From the NCBI GenBank assembly GCA_036258055.1, contig DATAEK010000285.1, forward strand, positions 1 through 27,304: a stretch of DNA of 27,304 bases. The letters are read 5' to 3'. Positions 22,535 to 27,304 of the stretch are shown here, one piece after another; positions within the stretch are counted from its first letter, which is position 1; every line of letters starts with the position of its first letter. The stretch comes from DATAEK01 sp036258055. Its GTDB lineage: Bacteria; Acidobacteriota; Vicinamibacteria; Vicinamibacterales; 2-12-FULL-66-21. The notes under the pieces are model-generated. The model was not told the DNA's origin. It searched no databases and worked only from the letters and a program-made list of their open reading frames with translations. The position numbers and the translations under genes were made by a program.

Positions 22535-25320
22535 CGTTCTTTCGTCGACTGGCGTCAATCGCGTCCTGGATCCTCGGCCGGGATCGCGCCGAGCAGCGAC
22601 TGGACGACGAGATCCGTTCGTTCGTCGAGATGTCCACCGCGGACAAGATCCGCGAGGGTGTTTCCCCGACCGAGGCTCGCCGCCTCGCGCTCGCCGAAAT
22701 CGGCGGCGTCGAGCGAATGAAAGAGAGCGTTCGCGTGGGCCGTCACGGCGCGCTCCTCGATGACCTCGGCCGGGACATTCGCTACGCGTTCCGGCTCTTC
22801 GCCAGGCAGCGCACCTTCGCCATCGTGATTGTCGGGACGCTCGCGCTGGGCATCGGCGCCAACACGGCGATCTTCTCCATCATCGACGGCCTCCTCCTCC
22901 GAACGTTGCCGATCGAAGATCCCGGGCGGCTGGCGCAGCTCGTCACTGGGCCGCCCTCGGACCAGCGGTCGTGGACCTACCCGATCTGGCAGGAGATACA
23001 GCGACACGGCGCGCGGTTCGATGGCGCGTTTGCGTGGAGCAGGTTCGACGCAGAGTTCGATCTGAGCACGGGAGGAGAGAGCCACTTCGTCAACGGCGTA
23101 TGGGCCAGCGCCGGAGCTTTCGAGGTGCTCGGCGTCAGGCCGGCGCTCGGCCGCCTATTCCAGCTGTCGGACGATGACCGCGGCGGCGGCAGCGGCGGGC
23201 CAGTCGTCGTGATCAGCCACGCGTTCTGGCAGATGTATTTCGGCGGCGCCCGCGACGTGATCGGCCGCACGCTGACGCTCTCGCGCGTGCCGCTCACGAT
23301 CGTGGGCGTGACGCCGCCTGGATTCTTCGGGGTTGCCCCGGGTCGTTCGTTCGACGTCGTGGTTCCGCTCGGCGCCGAACCACTCCTTCGCGGCAGCGAG
23401 TCGCGTCTGGACCGGAGGACGTCGTGGTGGCTTCAGGTGTTCGTGCGTCTGAAGCCCGGGCAGTCCCGCGAGGCGGCGGCAGCCCTGATGCAGACCTTGC
23501 AACCCGGGATTCGCGAGGCGACGCTTCCCCCGCCGAGCCCGGGCCGGAACCTGGATCGGTACCTGGCCGACCCGTTCACGTTCGTGAATGCGGCCCGCGG
23601 TCCATCGGGTCTCCGGGACGACTACTCACGGCCGCTGCTGGTCCTGATGGTCGTCGTCGGATTGGTGCTGCTGATCGCCTGCGCCAACATCGCGAACCTG
23701 CAGCTCGCCCGCGCGACCGCGCGGAGCCACGAATGGAGCGTGCGGCTCGCGCTTGGGGCGTCAAGCGGCCGCCTGGTGCGCCAGCTGCTGATCGAGAGCC
23801 TGTTGCTTGCGGCCATGGGCGCTGCGGCCGGTCTGGCCGTGGCTCATTGGGGCAGCCGGCTCCTCGTCGCGCAGCTCGCCACGGACGCCGTGTCTCTGGA
23901 GCTGCCGCTGGACGCTCGCATGCTCGCGTTCACGGCGGTTGCCGGCCTCGTCGCGGCACTCGTGTTCGGCGTGGCGCCGGCGTGGCGCGCGGCGCGCCGC
24001 GCTCCGATCGATGCCATGAAGGATCGCGGACGGACTCCTGGTGCCTCGAGCCACACGCCTATCGCCAGCGGGCTCGTCCTGACACAAGTCGCCCTCTCGC
24101 TCGTGCTCCTCATCGGCGCCGGGTTGTTCCTGCGGTCGTTCGGCCGGCTGACGCACGTGCCGCTGGGTTTCGATCACGGTCGCGTGCTGCTCGCCGAGGT
24201 CGACGCGCGCCGCGCCGATCTCGCGCCCGCCGCGCGTCTGGCGACGTACGAGCGCATCCACCAGCGCGTCCTCGCAGTGCCGGGCATCGAGCAGGCCGCC
24301 GTCTCGATCACCGCGCCGCTCGGCGCGATGTGGAGCCGGCGCATCGACGTCTCCGGGTCGGCGTTGCGCGGCAGCGACGCGGCGGGGGTCGGGCCCGAGG
24401 GTTTCGGGTTCACCGATCATCCAATTCCCGAGAATGCTCCACTGGCGGTGTTCAACGGCATCACGTCCGGCTGGATTGCCACGTTCGGGACGCCGCTCCT
24501 CGCCGGACGCGACATCTCCGAACGCGACGGTCCGGGCTCACCTCGAGTGGCGCTGGTCAACCAGGCCTTCGCCCGGAAGTTTCTCGATGGCGCAAACCCG
24601 GTCGGCCACTCCATTCGTCTGACCCGGGAACCCCAATCCCCCCCAATCGAGATCGTCGGACTCCTGGCCGACGCGGTCTACCGCGATGTGCGCGAGCCGA
24701 CGCTGCCGACGGCGTACGTGCCCTTGTCGCAGTCGGTCGACAAGTCGCTGGTGGAGGACCCCACCGTGATGTCCGCGCCCGCGATCGTGACGTTGAGCGT
24801 CCGCGGCGCCGCAGCGCAGACGGGCCTGCTCACGAAGAGCGTCGCCGCAGCCATCGGCGAGATTGACCCGACGCTCGCCCTGACATTCGAGCCACTCGAC
24901 AACCGGATCAGCGGCGCGCTGACACGCGAGCGGCTGCTCGCGATCCTGTCGGCGTCGTTCGGTGTCCTCGCGCTGTTGATGGCGGCCGTCGGCCTTTACG
25001 GCGTGACGTCGTACGCTGTGAGCCTCCGGCGAACGGAAATCGGCATTCGCATGGCGCTCGGCGCGACGCGCGGGTCGGTGATCCGCCTCGTGCTCGCTCG
25101 CGTGTCGATACTGGTCGGCACCGGGATGGTCGTCGGGCTGGCCATCGGCGCGTGGGCGTCGCGCTTCGTGGCCACGCTACTGTATGGTCTGGAGCCGGGT
25201 GATCCGGGCACGCTCGTCGCGTCGGCCGCGACACTGGCGCTCATAGGTGCGGTCGCGGGATGGCTTCCGGCGAACCGCGCGTCCCGTCTCGACCCGACGC
25301 GAGTCCTGCGCGACGGGTGA
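22531..25320 (+). CDS. ADOP-type duplicated ABC permease (MacB/FtsX family)
   Basis: A 929-residue inner-membrane protein. Residues about 1-75 form the cytoplasmic prefix domain (LDDEIRSFVEMSTADKIREG, ARRLALAEIGG). The first transmembrane helix is at about 92-118 (IVIVGTLALGIGANTAIFSI), then a MacB-like periplasmic domain and a first FtsX helix bundle at about 365-490 (LLVLMVVVGLVLLIACANIA). A second half repeats this: helix near 510-535, periplasmic domain, and FtsX bundle at about 800-920 (LLMAAVGLYGVTSYAVSLRR, RTEIGIRMALGATRGSV). No ATPase is encoded nearby, as usual for these orphan permeases of Acidobacteria. MacB-like proteins transmit force to periplasmic partners rather than moving substrate through the membrane; this one's cargo is unknown. 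It overlaps the PadR stop by four bases. Length and domains look complete. Confidence 0.94.
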   Translation: MTFFRRLASIASWILGRDRAEQRLDDEIRSFVEMSTADKIREGVSPTEARRLALAEIGGVERMKESVRVGRHGALLDDLGRDIRYAFRLFARQRTFAIVIVGTLALGIGANTAIFSIIDGLLLRTLPIEDPGRLAQLVTGPPSDQRSWTYPIWQEIQRHGARFDGAFAWSRFDAEFDLSTGGESHFVNGVWASAGAFEVLGVRPALGRLFQLSDDDRGGGSGGPVVVISHAFWQMYFGGARDVIGRTLTLSRVPLTIVGVTPPGFFGVAPGRSFDVVVPLGAEPLLRGSESRLDRRTSWWLQVFVRLKPGQSREAAAALMQTLQPGIREATLPPPSPGRNLDRYLADPFTFVNAARGPSGLRDDYSRPLLVLMVVVGLVLLIACANIANLQLARATARSHEWSVRLALGASSGRLVRQLLIESLLLAAMGAAAGLAVAHWGSRLLVAQLATDAVSLELPLDARMLAFTAVAGLVAALVFGVAPAWRAARRAPIDAMKDRGRTPGASSHTPIASGLVLTQVALSLVLLIGAGLFLRSFGRLTHVPLGFDHGRVLLAEVDARRADLAPAARLATYERIHQRVLAVPGIEQAAVSITAPLGAMWSRRIDVSGSALRGSDAAGVGPEGFGFTDHPIPENAPLAVFNGITSGWIATFGTPLLAGRDISERDGPGSPRVALVNQAFARKFLDGANPVGHSIRLTREPQSPPIEIVGLLADAVYRDVREPTLPTAYVPLSQSVDKSLVEDPTVMSAPAIVTLSVRGAAAQTGLLTKSVAAAIGEIDPTLALTFEPLDNRISGALTRERLLAILSASFGVLALLMAAVGLYGVTSYAVSLRRTEIGIRMALGATRGSVIRLVLARVSILVGTGMVVGLAIGAWASRFVATLLYGLEPGDPGTLVASAATLALIGAVAGWLPANRASRLDPTRVLRDG

Positions 25321-25346
25321 GGTCGCGGCGCACGGAAATCCTGCAC

Positions 25347-25371
25347 GCCGCCGCGGCGATCGTGCGGCGGC
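25347..25371 (+). terminator. GC-rich hairpin after the ADOP gene
   Basis: GCCGCCGC (25347-25354) and GCGGCGGC (25364-25371) make a perfect 8-bp stem with a nine-base loop, 26 bases after the permease stop. There is no T-run, so it is at best an atypical or factor-dependent terminator. The remaining gap to the convergent TetR gene (25372-25577) holds no gene I can support. Confidence 0.35.
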
Positions 25372-25577
25372 TGTCGATTCGCCGCGGAGGCGACGCGTCA
25401 CTGCCGCGTTGCGCGCCTTCATCGAACGCGCCGCCTCCAGCCAGGCCCAGTTACAGACGATTGACACGATGATCAAAGAGGGGTCTTCCAGCGCTCGAAA
25501 TCGTCGCACCATGCAGGGCAGGCGCGCTCCCGCAGTTCAACGAACGTCGTTCCCTAAAGTGAAGAGATCGCGCGCGT

Positions 25578-26156
25578 TCAGCCGGCCAACAACTTCCTGG
25601 CCATCCATCGAGCGTCGCTCGCCCGCTGCGGCCCGTCAACCTCGGACCCCGCGACGGCGCCGTCGAACAGCACCATAAGAGCGCGAGCCGTTGCTTTCGG
25701 GTCCTTCACGCCCGCCGCCATCGTCCACTCGCGGAAACGCTCCGCGAACCACGCTCGTTGACCGTGAGCAATGGCGCGCGCGGGGTGCGCCGCATCCGTG
25801 AGCTCGCTCACCGCATGCAGAAACGGGCACCCGCGGAAGTCCTTCGACTCCACCCACTCCACCACCCAGTCGAAAAACTTGAGCGCGCGTTGTGACGGCG
25901 GCGTGTCGGCGAGGTACGCCTCGATGCTCGCTCGGGCGCCCGCCGTCCGGCGCTCGACGTATGACGCCACGAGCTGGTCCTTGCAGCCGAAGTGCTGATA
26001 GAGCGACGCCTTCGCCGCGTCGGCCTCCGCCAGGACGCGGTCGATACCCACGGCCCGGACACCCTCCCGGTAGAACAGGCGATCGGCGGCGTCGAGGAGG
26101 CGATCACGGACGCCGATTTCGGAGGTTTTCGCCCGTTTCCCAGCTTTCTGCGGCAC
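25578..26156 (-). CDS. TetR family transcriptional repressor
   Basis: A 192-residue regulator. The HTH is at about 17-62: VRDRLLDAADRLFYREGVRA, then VGIDRVLAEADAAKASLYQH and FGCKDQLVASYV. The ligand-binding part (FFDWVVEWVESKDFRGCPFL) resembles the group that senses small electrophiles or quinone-like compounds, but the ligand cannot be assigned. The start is a GTG at 26156 with no ribosome site. The predicted transcription start coincides with it, so the mRNA may be leaderless. It is divergent from an SDR gene, and the shared promoter contains two matching palindromes, which makes that gene its likely target along with itself. Confidence 0.92.
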   Translation of the reverse strand: MPQKAGKRAKTSEIGVRDRLLDAADRLFYREGVRAVGIDRVLAEADAAKASLYQHFGCKDQLVASYVERRTAGARASIEAYLADTPPSQRALKFFDWVVEWVESKDFRGCPFLHAVSELTDAAHPARAIAHGQRAWFAERFREWTMAAGVKDPKATARALMVLFDGAVAGSEVDGPQRASDARWMARKLLAG

Positions 26157-26159
26157 TTC

Positions 26160-26191
26160 TTGACAATACAGACAGATCGGTCTATTGTCAA
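26160..26191. promoter_or_regulatory. Superimposed mirror promoters with TetR operator
   Basis: TTGACAATA (26160-26168) and TATTGTCAA (26183-26191) are perfect inverted 9-bp arms. On the plus strand this reads TTGACA, 17 bases, TATTGT; on the minus strand exactly the same, TTGACA at 26191-26186 and TATTGT at 26168-26163. Both promoters occupy the same 32 bp and point in opposite directions, to the SDR gene and the TetR gene. Inside lies AGACAGATCGGTCT (26170-26183), a near-perfect palindrome of the kind bound by TetR proteins. Repressor bound there would block both promoters. Confidence 0.75.
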
Positions 26192-26201
26192 CGGCATGAA
26201 T

Positions 26202-26215
26202 AGACAGAACGGTCT
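26202..26215. promoter_or_regulatory. Second copy of the TetR-type operator
   Basis: AGACAGAACGGTCT repeats the core of the first operator (AGACAGATCGGTCT) with one change. The centres are 32 bp apart, close to three helical turns, so dimers on both sites would lie on the same face. It is just downstream of the expected plus-strand transcription start, in the 5' leader of the SDR gene. Confidence 0.6.
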
Positions 26216-26284
26216 GTTCTCGGCTTCCTGCACGTGGTTGCCGCTTTCCGGCTCGCGCGCTGCGAGGCCGTCAGGAGTCTCGAC

Positions 26285-27011
26285 ATGGGTTACGCACTTT
26301 CAGGCAAGACCGCACTCGTCACCGGCGCCAACCGTGGCATCGGTGAAGCCATCGTGGACGCGCTCGTCGCGGCCGGCGTAAGAAAGGTGTACGCCGCCGC
26401 CCGCAGCATCTCGGCCCTCGGCCCGCTCGTGGCCCGCCACGGCTCCCGCGTCACGCCGTTGCAACTCGATGTCACGAACGCCGCGCAGATCGCCGCCGCC
26501 GCCGCGACGGCGGCGGACGTGGACCTCCTGGTCAACAACGCGGGCATCGTTGGCTTCTTCGGTGGCGAATTCACCGATCCGAAGTGGATCGAGGGCGGGC
26601 GACAGGAGATGGAGGTGAACTTCCTCGGCACCTTCGCGGTCACGCAGGCGTTCGCGCCCGTACTCGCGAAGAATGGGGGCGGCGCCATCGCCAACCTCAA
26701 CTCGGTGGCCTCGTTCGTCAGCTTCCCGATTCTCGCGACCTACAGCGCCTCGAAGGCCGCGACGCACTCGCTCACTCAGGTCACGCGCGCGATGCTGCGG
26801 GGGCAGAACACGCAGGTGTTTGGCGTGTATCCCGGCCCGATTGACACCAAGATGGGCGAGGCGCTGACGCTCGAAAAAGCCTCGCCGGCAGACGCCGCGC
26901 GGCGATGAGTAAATCTTTCCCGACAGGATGAGCCAGGGCACGGGCCCGGCCTTCTTCGCGGATCCGAAGGGACTCGAGCGGCAGGTCGCAGGTGTACCGG
27001 CCGCTGCTTGA
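26285..27011 (+). pseudogene. Short-chain dehydrogenase/reductase with broken C-terminus
   Basis: The gene starts at the ATG 26285, with AGGAG at 26273-26277 seven bases upstream, and reads as a classical SDR: TGANRGIG cofactor loop (residues 12-19), VNNAGIVG, NLNSVASF and catalytic YSASK. The protein stops at 26906-26908 after SPADAARR, 207 residues. The missing family C-terminus is visible further on in another frame: GDE-stop-IFPDRMSQGTGPAFFADP, then KGLERQVAG, to the TGA at 27009. A deletion between AARR and GDE (net frame change) and a nonsense codon TAA at 26910-26912 (probably once TAC) explain this. The Rossmann core and catalytic residues remain, so a shortened enzyme might still fold. 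It is divergent from the TetR gene, which probably represses it. Confidence 0.8.
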
Positions 27012-27064
27012 ACCTCGCAGGCGCGGCGTGCTACGCGGCGACCAGGCAAAGGTCGGCTGACCGC

Positions 27065-27163
27065 CTAATGTTGCGAGGCTTGTACCTGAGCCAAGAATTT
27101 CTGCAGCAAAGGCGAGGTGTTGTCCTTCTTCCAGATCACGTTGAATGGCAGCCGTACATTCAT
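27065..27163 (-). pseudogene. C-terminal remnant of a LysR-type regulator
   Basis: The minus strand encodes MNVRLPFNVIWKKDNTSPLL then QKFLAQVQASQH and stop. The pattern (L)xVIWxKDNxSPLLQxFL is the end of the effector domain of many LysR regulators. Upstream in the frame the similarity ends at once, where the HxlR gene begins on the other strand, so only about 30 residues of ~300 remain. Confidence 0.5.
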
Positions 27164-27304
27164 AGCCGAAATACACCGAGGCGTCCGCGGCGAAGGGTGT
27201 CGAAGAGGTGCTGCGGATCCTCGAGGGCCGCTGGAAGCTGGTGATTCTGTTTCACTTGTTCGGCGGCAAGGTGCGGCGGTTTTCTGAGTTGCGCCGTGCG
27301 ATTC
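27145..27304 (+). pseudogene. HxlR family regulator, 3' partial, apparently with early amber codon
   Basis: The frame running off the window encodes ASAAKGVEEVLRILEGRWKL then VILFHLFGGKVRRFSELRRA, the beginning of the HxlR winged-helix domain (EGRWKLxILxxL, RFSELRRAI). No ATG, GTG or TTG lies between the TAG at 27163-27165 and this homology. Just before that stop, in the same frame, is ATG GCA GCC GTA CAT TCA (27145-27162), so the gene looks like MAAVHS-stop-PKYTEASAAKG, as if one codon had become TAG. The first codons overlap the LysR remnant on the other strand, which weakens this. The HxlR assignment is sound; the broken start is less so. Confidence 0.6.

Noticed and set aside
25321..25577. 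Possible small gene between ADOP and TetR
   Set aside because: Open frames here overlap the ends of both neighbours, lack starts with ribosome sites and show no recognisable domain.

Overview
The window is GC-rich bacterial DNA, and its gene content points to an acidobacterium, probably of the Vicinamibacteria type. The indicators are a PadR regulator overlapping an ADOP-type duplicated permease, a Ser/Thr kinase fused to PEGA and FGE-sulfatase domains, many exported beta-propeller proteins, and a Gram-negative-style lipoprotein sortase. The assignment is inferred from gene families only. I saw no rRNA, tRNA, CRISPR array or complete insertion sequence.

Left part (1-5.2 kb): the 3' end of a SAM methyltransferase gene, then a 1031-residue membrane-anchored kinase fused to PEGA, FGE-sulfatase and alpha/beta-hydrolase domains, then a convergent cytoplasmic GH13 glycosidase. 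At 5.4-9.8 kb a secreted protein of unknown function converges on a three-gene minus-strand cluster: a secreted unknown, a two-helix membrane unknown, and a trypsin-like protease fused to a seven-repeat RCC1 propeller. This cluster is the best candidate for an undescribed envelope system. At 9.9-14.4 kb lie a ring-cleaving dioxygenase, a small carboxylesterase-like hydrolase, a TolB-like propeller, and an exported PQQ-type propeller with an inserted EF-hand pair.

Middle (14.4-20.7 kb): a minus-strand operon encodes a methyltransferase, an NMT1/THI5-like lipoprotein, an ABC ATPase and an ABC permease. It is divergent from a LysR regulator that has a T-N11-A palindrome at its start codon. Two minus-strand genes follow, for a class D-like lipoprotein sortase and an exported beta-carbonic anhydrase.

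Right part (20.7-27.3 kb) shows gene decay and turnover. Three abutting gene shards (membrane protein end, AraC end, HTH end) precede a VapBC pair whose toxin gene is frameshifted at a run of five A. Next come an intact PadR-ADOP operon with a duplicated promoter motif, and a divergent TetR/SDR pair. The two genes of that pair share one 32-bp element that reads as the same TTGACA-N17-TATTGT promoter on both strands, with a TetR-type palindrome inside. The SDR gene has lost its C-terminus through a deletion and a nonsense codon. Beyond it lie a LysR C-terminal remnant and an HxlR gene that leaves the window and seems to carry an early amber codon.
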